Position numbers and translations under genes: made by a program. A stretch of DNA of 64,000 nucleotides from Sesamum alatum (Eukaryota; Streptophyta; Magnoliopsida; Lamiales; Pedaliaceae), in assembly GCA_034509735.1 (NCBI GenBank), contig JACGWO010000004.1, forward strand, positions 14,427,395-14,491,394, in the 5' to 3' direction. The notes beneath the pieces are model-generated. The model did no database searches and was not told where the DNA came from. It saw only the letters and a program-made list of their open reading frames with translations. Below are positions 23,160-34,890 of this stretch, piece by piece; position 1 is the first letter of the stretch, and each line of letters opens with the position of its first letter.

Positions 23160-23600
23160 GGGTAAATTATGGTTACTTTTTTTATATTTGACATAATTAT
23201 AAATATTTTTTTATTATTTAAAAAATTATAAATATTTACTGACTTTAACAATGTCTAATTACGAACCCATTCTGTTAGTTTCCGTTAGGTTTCCATCAAT
23301 TTTTATGATGACCTGTCCAAAATGCTCTTTTGGATTATTATAAGTTATAATTTTATATATTTTTTAAAAATTTTTTAAAATATTTTTGTGGACTATTTTA
23401 ATGGATTATTTATTTTACCCACCTCAAATACTTTTTAAAAATTTTCAAATGTTTTTCTAAAATAAAAAATTCAAAAAGGTAAAATAGTATTTTTTACATT
23501 TCTATCTAAAGATTATACAATTATTTTTTATTTGAGAGAAATATTTATAATTTTTTAAATAATAAAAATATTTATAATTATGTCAACCTTTAGAGAGATA
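23160..23600. repeat. Foldback MITE just upstream of the GASA TATA box
   Basis: The left arm (TTGACATAATTATAAATATTTTTTTATTATTT, about 23187-23219) is repeated in reverse complement at about 23555-23590. The interior is AT-rich and palindromic. No transposase. The element begins within about 10 bp of the TATA-like run, so it has become part of the immediate promoter of the snakin-like gene. Confidence 0.65.
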
Positions 23601-23984
23601 CGTGTATTGGGATGGGGTGGGTGGTAGTAATGGTGTGAAAATAACGTTGGTGAGGAAAGAACAGGAGTGTGAGCCAAAAGAATTAAATGGACAGTGGGAT
23701 ACAGACTGTCAGGTGGGTTTTCTGTTTGATCAAAAGTTGGATACAACTTTACACCATGCCCTACTACTGGAAAATTCTGGTTTTAATTTGTTTCAACTGC
23801 AATCTAGAACATGATGCACGCTTTATTTGCATTCTTCTTACAAGGTATAGCGATTTTGAGTTTGGGAAGAATTGCTAATTACTTGAGGGTCATTACACAA
23901 GTGCATATAATTGTGATGGTTTGGTTGTGTGTTTGGATTTTCAATGTTTAGTTTAAGGTCTAATCTACTTTAAAAATATTCTAA

Positions 23985-24773
23985 GGGCATGATTGGTATG
24001 AGGAAATGTATTTGGAATGGAATTTGGAATGGAATGAACATTTCTAATCTTATTCCAAATACATATTTGGTATAATTTAGGAATAGCAATAGTCATTCCT
24101 TTGGGAATGCCCATTCCCATAAATATGGGATTAGGCATTCTCCCACTCACCCATGGTTTTAGCTATTCCCAATAGTTTGGGAATAGATTTTTTTTTTATA
24201 TACTGCTAAAATAATTTTTAATAAAATTATAGTTGCGAGATTTATAGTCACAAAATTATATATTATTTCAATACATTAAAATAAATGAATATCAATATAA
24301 AATATTTAAATATGTGGTTTTTAGAAAATATAAAAAAAAATTCTTAAATATTTTATTAAATATAATATAAAATTATTAACATCTTTATAGGCATTTTACC
24401 AGATATTACTATAAGTATAAGCATTTACCAAATAATAAGTATTTATTAAAAAAATTTAAATATATGAAAACGTCCAACAATATATATATATATATATATT
24501 ATAAACTTATAATTAATTTAACATTTCAAAAATAATATTTCTTATGTCATTAATGAGACGTAGCTTAGTTGTTTTTTATTTTAATTTTTAAGTTTCATTA
24601 TTAAAAAATATATAAATGAGTAATTTGAAAGTTTTGATTCAATTCTCCTTTTCATTCCTTTGGTATACCAAACATAGGAATGGTATACCAAAATCATTCC
24701 ATTCCTACTTTTATTCCATTCCTAATTTCATTCCATTTCCACTCAGTTCTATTCCTATATACCAATCATGCCC
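23985..24773. mobile_element. PIF/Harbinger-like non-autonomous element, 789 bp
   Basis: Both ends begin GGGCATGATTGGTAT in inverted orientation (15 identical bases), flanked by the trinucleotide TAA at 23982-23984 and 24774-24776. A 3-bp T-A-rich duplication and G-rich terminus fit PIF/Harbinger. Subterminal GGAATGGAAT/ATTCCATTCC repeats occur at both ends. No open transposase frame. Confidence 0.8.
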
Positions 24774-25077
24774 TAAATCTATTTAGGTAGGTTGGAGATC
24801 CAATTACTTGTAAAGAACCATGTGGGAACAACACCAAAAAGACTCTAGTATAGCTTTTCTGATGCTTAAGTTAGTAACAAGGTCGTCAGAGAGAACAGTT
24901 GGAGATCGTTAGAATGTTTAGAGTGTCGAAAGTGGTACCTGAGGTATTGAGGGCTAGTATTTATAGATATTTTCGAGCTGTACAATTTCACGTATTTATG
25001 ACGTCGTACATACTTTTGCCCAAATTGGATGGAGCCAAGTCGATACAACACGATTAAGAGTGGCACATGTCTCTTCC

Positions 25078-25808
25078 TAGTGTTTTAAAATGGTCTGATC
25101 CAACTCATGAAATCGGACTAGCCTCAAAACCGTTCTATTTTTTGAAATCGCTCGGAGCGCGAGTTGAACTGGTGACCCGGTTGACCGAGTTGCGAATCAA
25201 GTGAACCGGCTGGCTAATGAACTTTTTTAAGATTTTCAATAATTGATACAATTTGAAATTGAACCATGGCATTTCATATAAAAACTGAGAAAAAACCAAC
25301 AAACTAATACCGATATTTTAATAATGATTTTGAATTATATATTTATAAATGAACAAACTCATTAAGTCCGTACTCTAATAAATTTTTTATCTCCTATGAT
25401 TACTTAAGTTTCTAAATAAATAATTAATAGAATAAGATTTATATTATTTTTAAAAATGGGGGATGCTAACTATTTATTGACGATAAAATTTAGTTATAAC
25501 TTAATTATAATGGTAAATAGCTCGTTATTTTTGTTACTTACGCAATTCTTTTATTTTTATTCTTGGCCTAAATCTTTAATTTACTTATTTTACTATCAAA
25601 TTTTGGGATACTGTTAATTTCTATATGATCAACTTTAAAAAAAATATTATTTATATTTTTGTATTTTTTGTTATTTTAATAAAATTTTATATATTACTTT
25701 TTATTATGATATCACTAATTCGATCACAGTTCACCCGACGATTGAACTAATAATCCTTGACCCACTCAATTTTTCACTTTGATCGACGGTTCAAGTTTTA
25801 AAATATTA
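25078..25808. mobile_element. hAT-type non-autonomous element, 731 bp
   Basis: The ends are inverted: TAGTGTTTTAAAATGG on the left and, from the right, TAATATTTTAAAACTTG. The flanking octamers TCTCTTCC (25070-25077) and TCTCTACC (25809-25816) differ at one base, consistent with an aged 8-bp hAT duplication. Subterminal GGTGACCCGGTTGACCG-like motifs resemble those of the element at 8921-10427, so the two probably belong to one group. No coding region. Confidence 0.75.
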
Positions 25809-25933
25809 TCTCTACCACTTATGAGGATATTGAGAAGTTTAGGGGCATTTATGTAAATCAAATACCATTATGTAGTCCCCACGTCACTTAGGAATTCCGA
25901 TGTTCTAAATAATAAATATCACTAATTATTATT

Positions 25934-26880
25934 CAAATCTATACAAAACGAAAAGACTACAATCTCCTATCTGTTCTTTATGCTCTGAGGAAGTAGAAGA
26001 CATAGTTCATACTTTCGTTAATTGTAGTTTCTTCAACATGTTCGCTAATAACTATTTGACTGAAATTCAACAGCTTAAGGATACGAACATTCTGTTAATA
26101 ATTCGTATGCTTCGGAAAAAACAAATATAGGCAATTCCTGTTTATTTGTACACTGTGGCTTATATGGCAGGATAGAAATGCATTCATCTTCAAGAACAAG
26201 GCGATCAACATAGATAATATATGGAGGAATGCCAATTTATTAACAAATATTTCTATGTCGAATATCACAAATCTGGAGAATTTTAGGCATACCTTTCATG
26301 TTCTTTGCAAGTGGAAACCTCCACCAAACTCTTGGTACAAATTGAATGTGGATGGATTTTCTCTAGGGAATCCAGGACAGGCAGGAAGCGCTGGAATTAT
26401 TAGAAATTCCGAACGGGATTTTGTGTTCGCATTCTCGGAATCTCTGGGAATTCAAACAAACAATACGGCCGAATGTTGGGCATTCCGAACAGGATTAGAT
26501 CTAGCACTTAAATCGAATATACAAAATATCAAAATCGAAACAGACTCTAAATTTATGCTTACCTTCTTCGCAGGGAGGACAAGGTGTCGGCGGACTTAAT
26601 CCCTTTGCTCAGGGATATCCGCCTTCTCATCAGTAAGTTTTCAGCCGCGACGGCGGCCTTTTGCTACCGAGAAGAGAATAGGGTTGCGGATTGTCTTGCT
26701 CGATCATCGGCGGCAACCAGATCTGAAATGCAAATCTTTTTGGAAGCCCCAGATTTCATATGGGATTTGGTGGAATCGGACAAGGGTTTTTATCACTGTA
26801 CTCGTCTTACGACGAAACCTTGTATCTTATCTTTTGATTTGCTATAAATAAAATATCTTCTTGGTGTTGTTCAAAAAAAA
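25934..26880 (+). pseudogene. 5'-truncated LINE (L1 type): zinc knuckle and RNase H tail
   Basis: This is the 3' end of a non-LTR retrotransposon ORF2. The first part encodes a zf-RVT-like motif ICSLCSEEVEDIVHTFVNC near 25970. RNase H follows, with YKLNVDGFSLGNPGQAGSAG (26338-26397), NNTAECWA (26461), IKIETDSKFM (26530) and, after a frame change near 26575, CYREENRVADCLARSS. These are the usual RNase H acidic positions of plant L1-type ORF2. A stop near 26129 and the shift break the frame. It ends in a short poly(A) (26873-26880). AATTATTATT at 25924-25933 recurs at 26880-26889 as a likely target duplication. Confidence 0.82.
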
Positions 26881-27244
26881 ATTATTATTAAAACTTGCAG
26901 TGCAATTGGTCAGTCTAATCCATTTATAAACCCATTGATTTTTTTAATTTTATTTTTATGTACGACTGTTTACGAAAATACCAAAGTGGTGTATGTATAT
27001 AATTTTATATTGATTTGATTTCAGGTTAGATTTTATTTTTTTTTTAAAAAATAAACTATAATTAGATTAAACTAATATTATGAAACTTAATTATAATATA
27101 TTATTAATGATAGTTTTTTAATTAAAATCATTAAAATTGAATACTTTGTTAAAATCTTAGTAATAAATGGGGACCACCTTAATTTTGTTTTGAAGGAACT
27201 TATAAGTTCGTAACATTTCATGTGGTAAAATATATAGGAACGAA

Positions 27245-27546
27245 CACTAGAAAAAAAATTAATATTACCTACATTTTTAATGACCATGGCTAAAAATCGT
27301 GGTAAATAACTATTATTAACTATGGTTAAATAAAAACCGATGCAAAAATTAGTTTTTCCACCATAAAAAATTTATTTACCACGGCTTTTAGCCATGGTAA
27401 AAGACATGGCAAATGTTTTCGCCACCCTCGCAAAAACCACGGACGAAAACCATTTTGTGGCCGTGGTCGTCGATGACTATTCGCTACGATTATTTAGTAT
27501 TAATCATGACAATTAACCATAGTTAAATGTCATATTTTTTGTAGTG
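27245..27546. mobile_element. CACTA-type MITE, 302 bp
   Basis: The left end is CACTAGAAAAAAAATT; the right end reads CACTACAAAAAATATG in reverse complement. The 3-bp target duplication GAA lies at 27242-27244 and 27547-27549. CACTA termini with a 3-bp duplication define this superfamily. Subterminal ACCATGGCTAAAA/TTAGCCATGGT-type motifs are repeated inside. No coding region. Confidence 0.88.
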
Positions 27547-27549
27547 GAA

Positions 27550-28379
27550 CTATGTAACAACCATTTGCCCACAGGCAGTAATTAATCAGTAAACTTATTA
27601 TTATTTTTTCTTCATAAAAAGAAAAGAGTAGTGTGCTTAGGCAGTAACTCAATTTATGTGTATAATTTAAATTTTTTATTATATCTATTTGATTAAATAA
27701 AATAGAAGAAAAATTACTGATCATAATTGATAAGATAGATTAAATTAGAATTTACATGAATAAAAATAATGGATACAACTAATTAATTAAAAATGATTTA
27801 TTTATTAAGAAAAAAAAGTATAAGTAAGGATATTTTAATCAATTCACATCTTACCTACCAAAAGTAATTTTTTAAAACCTTGAGCTTTAATATATAGTTT
27901 AGATTAGAGAACAACGTTATTTTGGATATGATTTCTATGTAATATATAGGTTGAAAATGCTCTTTGTAAGACATTTGAAAAAGATTGTTTCCTCTCTTAT
28001 AATAAAAACCCTTGTTTTGTTTATACATCCCAACACAATTCTTTGTTTGGGATCACATCTTACAACTTTATAATTAGTAAGAGATTTTAAATTGAAATTC
28101 CACTTAATTATATACAACTTTGATAGCTAGTAGTATTAGTTACTTATAGCTATTCGGCTGAGGTATTTGATTCCGTTTTAATTAATACTTTGTTTGAATT
28201 AACTATTACTTTTATTGTGAAAATAAGTTGTAGAGAAAATTTGAAAATTAAACAATAGTGAAAATTGGGGATTTTTGAAGAATAAAAGCGAAAAGTGGAA
28301 ATTTTAAAATTGGAGTATTTGAAAAAGTAGCTTAATATTTATAAGGATTAAATACAGTTAGCACCCATGAAACATTTAC
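27550..28379. other. AT-rich intergenic DNA
   Basis: No gene or clear repeat boundary recognised. Open frames on the - strand (27530-27724, 27935-28117) have no family signature. Confidence 0.5.
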
Positions 28380-29090
28380 TTCATATCAATTACCCCCTAA
28401 AGTATTAAAACCTTCAAAAATACCCTTGACCTTCGAACTTATTTAAATTTTAAGTTTAAAAAGTCTATTTTACCCTTACTAAAAATAACTTTATGAAAAA
28501 AATTAACTAGATTTCTGAATTACTAAAATCACCAATTGTCAAAGCTCTGTCTAAGTCTAGTTTCACTAGTTTATCGAGCTCATTTTAATTTCGTACTCCT
28601 AAAGTATTTGGAGCTCATTTTATTATACTTTCACTTGTTTGTCAAATCAAATTAAAAATAAATTTATACATGCATATATATATATATATATTCATATATT
28701 TACTTAACAAACATACAATTAATAAAACCGAAAGGCTGATGAGCTAATAAAAAAATATACAATTAATATATATTTTTATAGATATGGTAATTATATACAT
28801 ATATAAATTTATTTTTAACTTGATTTGCGAAATAAGTGAAACTAAAATAAAATGAGCTCAAAATACTTTAGGGTTATAAAAATAAAAAGAGCCCGATGAA
28901 CTAGTTAAACTAGAATTAGACAAAACTTAAAAAAGAGAGTGATTTTGGTATTTAAAAATCCTTTAATTTTTTTTCATAAATCAATTTTTAGTAGCCTAAA
29001 ATGGACTTTTCAAACTTCAAAATCAAAGGAGTTAGATGGTTATTTTTTTTAAGATTTTAATACTTTAGGAGGTAATTGATGTGGGATTAA
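28380..29090. repeat. Large foldback element, about 710 bp
   Basis: The left arm (CATATCAATTACCCCCTAAAGTATTAAAACC) recurs in reverse complement at 29055-29085. Pairing continues inward: ATTTTAAGTTTAAAAAGTCTATTTTA faces 28990-29020, and TAGTTTCACTAGTTTATCGAGCTCATTTTA faces about 28850-28915. An inner (TA)n region separates the arms. Such a long inverted repeat would form a strong hairpin. No coding region. Confidence 0.7.
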
Positions 29091-29099
29091 TAATTTTTA

Positions 29100-29644
29100 G
29101 GGTTAGTTACACTTGTAAATCCCCTCTAAAAATGTAAAACCTTACCCCTCAATTTTTTTTAAAATTACAATTACATCCCCTCTGAGAATTTTTTGTTTAC
29201 AACTGTACATCTTTTGTTAGGGTTTGGATGGAAAATGTTAGCATCAGCAAAAAAAAAAAAAACTATATAAATCTCTAATTTTACCCCTCATTTAGAATTT
29301 TGTATAATTTATTGAAAACTTTATCATAGGAATATGTTTATACTTGTAATAAAGTAAATAATATATATATATATAAAGTCAAAAAAGTGTAATTATAATA
29401 AATATTGTTCATGAATTATTGTCATTAGTTTAAAAAGTAAGCTCTGATTAATGATAAAACTAGTCATCTTGTCAATAATTTATACAAATTGCTAAATAAG
29501 GTATAAAATTATAATTTTATATAAATTTCTATTGATGCCGAAACTTTTCATCTAAATCCTAATGGAAGGGGTACGATTATAAAAGAAGAGTTCTCAAAAG
29601 GGGTGTAAATGTATTTTTTTTTTCAAAAAAAGTGTAATTAACCC
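29100..29644. mobile_element. MULE-like MITE, 545 bp
   Basis: The ends are inverted: GGGTTAGTTACACTTGTAAAT on the left, and GGGTTAATTACACTTTTTTTG from the right. The flanking nonamers TAATTTTTA (29091-29099) and TATTTTTTA (29645-29653) differ at one base. It resembles the family at 13539-13814 (AATTACA-type ends, 'taaat' and 'cccc' subterminal words) and sits directly beside the foldback element on its left. Confidence 0.7.
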
Positions 29645-29654
29645 TATTTTTTAT

Positions 29655-30821
29655 TTATTATATCCATCTCTGCATGGATATAATAAATAATTTTTACGTT
29701 TTAAAATATATTATAAATTAAGAATAAAAAATTATAAATCAACTAATAACATTTAAAAAAAAGTAACAAAAGAAAACCAACTTAAATTAGTATCGACTCA
29801 ATAAAAGAATTGATGTAGTGATGCTAAAATGATGCGGAATTACTTTTAATTATAATTATTTTTTAAAATTATTTAATTTGAATAAAATTGTCATATTCAA
29901 AAATTGATGCAATAACGTCACTAACCACTGCAAATGTGAATAACCCGTACATAAAGCATAAAAATTTACCAAAAATTTGATACCAATTATTGCATGAAAG
30001 CAGTGGAAATCAATCAGAAATTTGCGTGTCGTTTTTAAAGCACATTAATGATAAATGGGAACGTACGATTACATATACATCTCCTTTTCCATGGTACCAT
30101 ATTTGTGCCAACTTTATGTGGACACCACAGCATACAGATGTAGTGTTAAGAGGGTTTCAGACAATTCTGGAATACGATGATCAGTTCAAGAACCATCTAT
30201 GTTCAGTGTTGGCTGAATTTGGAATAATTCATTTTATATATGAAAGAAATGAATTTTTTTCAAAGACGCTATTCAAGTAACACTTTATCCTAATTAAATA
30301 AAGAGGAAAGACCTGACTAATATATATATAAAAGTGCTCGACTCCCTAGCGAGATACCTTTTCAAAAGAAAATTGTATTGCTCAAATAAAATTTGATAAT
30401 ACATCCCACAAGAATGTTTGATTGTAATGAGCAATGCATGTCATATCATCTATTATTTAGCAGCGGTCAAGGTGCATAATAGGTCGAGCTAGCCTAGGAT
30501 CGACATGGACAATCTGGAAAAGCTTGGTGTAAGACTGGCCAAGTTATGGTTGTTCATGACTGGTCCTAGGGTGGTCATGGGTCTCTAAATGGGCTCAACT
30601 TTGGTTCATTTTCAAACTCAGGCCCGACTCATGGACCAATCCGATTGAGGCTCGGTCAAGACCTAGACTAGGCCTAAACTAGGCTTGGTTGGCCCTATTT
30701 TCTTTTTTATGAAATTGAGGTATCGTTTTAATAATTAATTATATTTATGATTATTTCATGAAATAATAAAATAATAAATTAGCTCAAACAAAAATTTATA
30801 ACTAGAAAAAAAGTGCTAAAT
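29655..30821. other. Intergenic DNA with an orphan open frame
   Basis: An open frame of 96 codons (29990-30280, +) reads WERTITYTSPFPWYHICANF... and stands out from its AT-rich surroundings by a more protein-like composition (several Trp, Cys and His). I do not recognise it, and it has no promoter or splice context that I can point to. From 30470 a GC-richer repeat with GGCTCGGTCAAGACC-type words runs to the foldback at 30822 and seems to continue after it, near 31450-31650. Confidence 0.25.
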
Positions 30822-31165
30822 GCTTTTTTAGTCCAATAAGCTTAGGTCATTATTTTTTTTGGTACTACACCTAGGCAAGTGACGATTTCAGTCCCATAAA
30901 ACACGATTTTAGGTATTTTTAGTCGCAAGTTAACGAGCGTGACCATGATTTTATGTATTTTTAGTCCCATAAAATATAATTTTAAGTATTTTTAGTCCCA
31001 CAATTTTAGGTATTTCTAGTCTCAAGATAAGGCTGTTAACATAAATGTGCAAAGCACATGACGTTTTGGGACTAAAAGTATCTGAATTCGTATTTTATGG
31101 GACTGAAATCATCACCTGCCTAAGTTATGGTACCAAAAAAATAATGACCTAATCTTACGGACTTA
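30822..31165. repeat. Foldback MITE, about 345 bp
   Basis: The left arm (TAGTCCAATAAGCTTAGGTCATTATTTTTTTTGGTACTACACCTAGGCAAGTGACGATTTCAGTCCCATAAAA) is repeated in reverse complement at about 31085-31165. AGTCCCATAAAA words are repeated several times within. No coding region. It appears nested in an older GC-richer repeat. Confidence 0.75.
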
Positions 31166-31954
31166 ACAAATATTTTGCCTAGAAAAAGAAGCAGTTAAAA
31201 CTACATAATAAACTTAAATAATTATTTGACTAACAAGCTTACAATAATAAATTTAGATAATAACAAGTCAAAAAAGATTTAAAATAAATTTTGAAAAAAG
31301 TAAAAAAAAGAGTATTTTAGATTTAATGCACTAAAATATATAAGTAAACACTAAAGATAAGAGTTTTAGAATTTTAAAAATTAAAAAAATCTAGAATATA
31401 GTTACCTTGGAAGAATAAAATTAAAATTAATTTCATTCATTATTAAACAGAATGGCCCAATTGAATTGACCCAGCCCAAACCAGGCCCCGTCCAAGACCA
31501 AGCAATCCTAGCCATTAGGTTGCACCGGTTCTAAGTATTGATATTTGAGACCGATCCATGATTAGCCCTCCAACCGAACCAGAACTAGACATAGGGCTTT
31601 TTATTAGGCCAATCCGCTCCTTGGCCGGCCCACCCAATCTAATCCACTACGCATCATAAAGCGGTGGCAACATGGCTGGAACCAAATTCAATTAGTTTTG
31701 AATTGAGTTGAGTTTAAGATATATTTGGTTGAGTCTATTTAAGGGCAGCACTTAATTAGTTCCAACTAGATCATGAATCCTATATAGATTATAATGCAAA
31801 AGCTCCCTCTTAAAAGTTGAAATGGGCAATTTACTATATGCATTTTGTGTGTGGACAATTAAACCCTAGTATATATATGTGTGTTTTACCATTTGACTGA
31901 GGCTGATTTATCTTTCCAGGCCAAAAAAATATTTTGGAATCTAATTTTTTTGTT
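31166..31954. other. Old repeat debris, no gene
   Basis: AT-rich up to about 31450, then a GC-richer stretch with GGCCCAATTGAATTGACCC and AACCGAACCAGAACTAG-type words that may be the far side of the repeat interrupted at 30822. No recognised coding sequence. Confidence 0.35.
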
Positions 31955-32150
31955 TTTGAAAGTACAATAATGTTTTTAAATCGATCAATTGCTTATTACA
32001 ATATTCAGTGCACGGTATAATAAATGAATAACATATCCATATCTATCAACACCAATCAGAAGAATAAACAAACATCCAATAAATTAAACAACTCCATACA
32101 TTCGTATGACTCGACCTCTTAGTTGTGGAACGTCAGCCTCACTTTAATTT
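31955..32150 (-). repeat. Second copy of the SINE-like repeat (without MITE)
   Basis: GAAAGTACAATAATGTTTTT, ATCGATCAATTGC, TATTACAATATTCA, CAACACCAATCA, AACATCC-AATAAATTA and ACAACTCCATAC-type words follow in the same order as at 13415-13870. Here they are uninterrupted at the place where the copy at 13.5 kb holds the 276-bp MITE. Confidence 0.65.
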
Positions 32151-32374
32151 GAAGAATGTAAAATTAATCCTTAAATCCATCCGCAGTCGGCTTAAAGAGC
32201 AGGACCCAAGTGGGCATTCGTACAGCCTGTGAAAAATATATATTTTTAATTTTATATATATTTATGGGAATTGAGAATATGCTCGAATTAGTCCATAAAA
32301 TATATATTTATAAATTGAGTTATGATGCCAAATCAATATATTTTCAATTAGAATACATATAAATAAATATATTT

Positions 32375-32700
32375 TTATTTTAGTTACTGTCTCTGAAATT
32401 AAATACATAAAACAAATGGGCTTGTTTTGGTTGGGGGGCGAAGGGGGGTTTAGGTGTCTTGTCACATCGAGAAAAAGAATGAGAAGAGATTTTTGAATCA
32501 GTTCAAAGAAGAAAAAATCCTCTAGGTACTCAAAATCGACATCAAATGTATGATGAACTATTCAACTTAGCTTTCATTTATTTTTTATGCTAGATTTTGC
32601 AATTTCAGTTAATTTATGGTTTTGATTTTAAAGTTTGTCTAATTATACATTGGTTAATTTAACTTATGTGTTTTGATTATGTAATATTGTGTGTTTTTAT
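32375..32700. repeat. Left copy of a 325-bp direct repeat
   Basis: This matches 34568-34890 in the same orientation. Both show a G-rich run, ATCTTGT-type text, a GAAGA-rich stretch, TCAAAATCGA, ATGATGAACTATTCAACTTAGC, TTTTGCAATTTCA, GTGGTTTTGATTTT and TTATGTGTTTTGATTATGTAATATTG. The two copies bracket about 1.9 kb of GC-richer DNA. Confidence 0.8.
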
Positions 32701-34567
32701 GTATGGCCCCGACTAGCTAGTTTTTCACCCATAATACTAGGTCTTTTCGATACATCTCGCAATGGCTAGGAGCATCCTTGCTCTGCATAGGCACTACGGG
32801 CCAATTATGCGCTGGCAACACCCATCTCATGCCCAATGCTCACTCAGTGCATCACCGTCGCATGTCTTCGCTATGCTCGTCTTTCATGCCTCGCCTAAGT
32901 AGAGGGTGTCTCCATAAGTTTGAGGCCTAATCAATATGCCAACATCTTGCATTTATCCCACACGGCATGCCCAACATGCCTTCTTGCCTTTTGGCATGAC
33001 TTCTCAACTTGCCCACAACGCGGCACCACTCCACGATCGTTATCTTAGCCAACGGACCCCTATGCACGGCTAGAACACAATAACGTATGCCACAAGTTAG
33101 CTCACAGGCCTTTGAGTGCATGTCTTGATCGCTCGTTTAGCCTAAAGGTGTTGCCCCAGAATTCCCATAGCCTGTCGAGCAACCTTGCAGTCACATGGAA
33201 CCTTTTAGCTGTCTCTATACCCAATGTAGGCCCTCCTGGCCCTACGCGGCCCATTCGGTTCCTTTCCCGTTCATGGACTCTATCACTCCTTTAAGTTGCC
33301 TAGAGTGGCCCTTGGAGCGCCCCACAATCCACACGGGATTGCTCATTTAATGCCTTGTTGCACGGGGAGGGTGGCTGGAGCTCACCATGCATGCCCCCCT
33401 TATAACAGGCTTAAAAATATTTTCCTTTGTTCCAACAGTCGACATTGAAATGGCCAAGGAGTGCACCTTTTCCTCATCTCCCTTGTCTAACGTCCAAATC
33501 ACGTGTCGCTTTAACCGTTGCATAGCTTACGACTTCTACATCATAAATGCAGACTCCAATCATCCATCGTTCAGGAATTGCCCTCGCGATATTCTGAAAT
33601 CACTACTCCATGATTACACTTGCAGACTCCAAACATCATCGTTATTTCCTACTCAATCGGAGTTGTCTCGCTCTGAAATATGGTGGAGATGCTCCCAACA
33701 CTCCATGGAACTGACCATTGAGCAGTTTCGCTAATCTCCATCGATAAAGTACTCTGCTTCGCTCGTGAATTTCCTACCCGCGCGCAGGGTGGTGCCCGAC
33801 CGTCGCCCTTATATCTCCGTGTTGAAACGTTCATTGAGTAACTTCATACTTGGAGGATGGAGGATAGCATCCTCGTACCTCAAAGAAGTTTCCATAAGAA
33901 CAGTATTGTGCGCAATCCCCAATCAATAAGAGTCTCTGCTTACTTGTCGTTTGTGCACTTGCGTGCATGCTAGCCTGACCTTGCCACTCGTACATCCTCC
34001 TTAAGTCACCGCGGACACTCTTGGCTAAGATGCGGCTAATGGCGTTCTTCCCCACTCGATCTGTTGACGTCCTCGTCAACATGTAAACAAAGAATTGAAG
34101 GGTATGCATTGCTCAATACTCATCTCTAGTATCAAGCAACACCGGACTGACCTTCGGCTCCTTTGAGCCATTCGGACGTGAAAGTGCCCTTCAGCACAAC
34201 ATGTTTGCTCTCATCACAAATAGTTCCTCTAATGCACTCGATTTGACATGATCAACGCATGTGGAAGTGATGTACTCCGCTACACCCTCTTCCTCAAGTG
34301 GGTTCCTTCCCATAAATAGTGCCTCTATGCGCTTAGTTTGACACGAACTCAAGTTGGTAGTCTGTGTATACCTTCTACACTCTCTTCCACTTTTGGTGGT
34401 TACCTCCCCACGAATAGTGTCGTAATGCACTCAATTTAGCAGGGAAACGCAAGTTGAAAGTATGTGCACTCTCTTCCTCAGTTGGTGGGTTGCAATCCAC
34501 ATATAGGACCCTAATGCACTTCATTTCACATTATCAACAAAAGTTGGAAGTTTGTGTGTTAACATGT
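32701..34567 (-). mobile_element. GC-richer retroelement-like block between direct repeats
   Basis: The composition differs sharply from the AT-rich flanks. The open frames have no known domain. At 33388-33440, CCCCCTTATAACAGGCTTAAAAA followed by AGTCGAC resembles the LTR-like insertion at 10047-10080, suggesting a related LTR read on the - strand. A degenerate tandem array closes the block. It may be a decayed LTR or non-autonomous retroelement. Confidence 0.4.
34215..34560. repeat. Degenerate tandem repeat, about 3.5 units of 90-99 bp
   Basis: Each unit starts with an AATAGT-CCT-TAATGCACTCRATTT-like phrase (34217, 34315, 34414, 34502). The unit continues with CAAGTTGGAAGT..GTGT and CTCTTCCTCAAGTGGGTT. 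Units differ at many positions, so the array is old. Confidence 0.75.
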
Positions 34568-34890
34568 TTTAATTTTAATTACTATCTCAAAAATTGAAAA
34601 ACAGGAACTTCGCTTTTCTTTTTCGTTTTGTTTTTTTTTTGGGGGAGGGGTGGTGAGGCATCTTGTTACATTCAGAAGAAGAGGAAGAAGAGACTTCTAA
34701 ATCAGTTCCAAGGAGAAAAGATCTTTAACTCAAAATCGAAATCAAGTGTATGATGAACTATTCAACTTAGCTCTCATTTATTGCTAGATTTTGCAATTTC
34801 AATTAATTTGTGGTTTTGATTTTCAAGTTTGTCTAATTACATTGGTTAATTTATTATCCACAATTTATGTGTTTTGATTATGTAATATTG
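34568..34890. repeat. Right copy of the 325-bp direct repeat
   Basis: Partner of 32375-32700. It contains a poly(T)-poly(G) run (TTTTTTTTTTTGGGGGAGGGG, 34630-34650). The copies look equally diverged, as expected either for old LTRs or for a segmental duplication. Confidence 0.8.

Noticed and set aside
23602..23878. Two overlapping open frames upstream of the GASA gene
   Set aside because: No domain or start context; they lie between two MITE-type elements and differ in frame without support.
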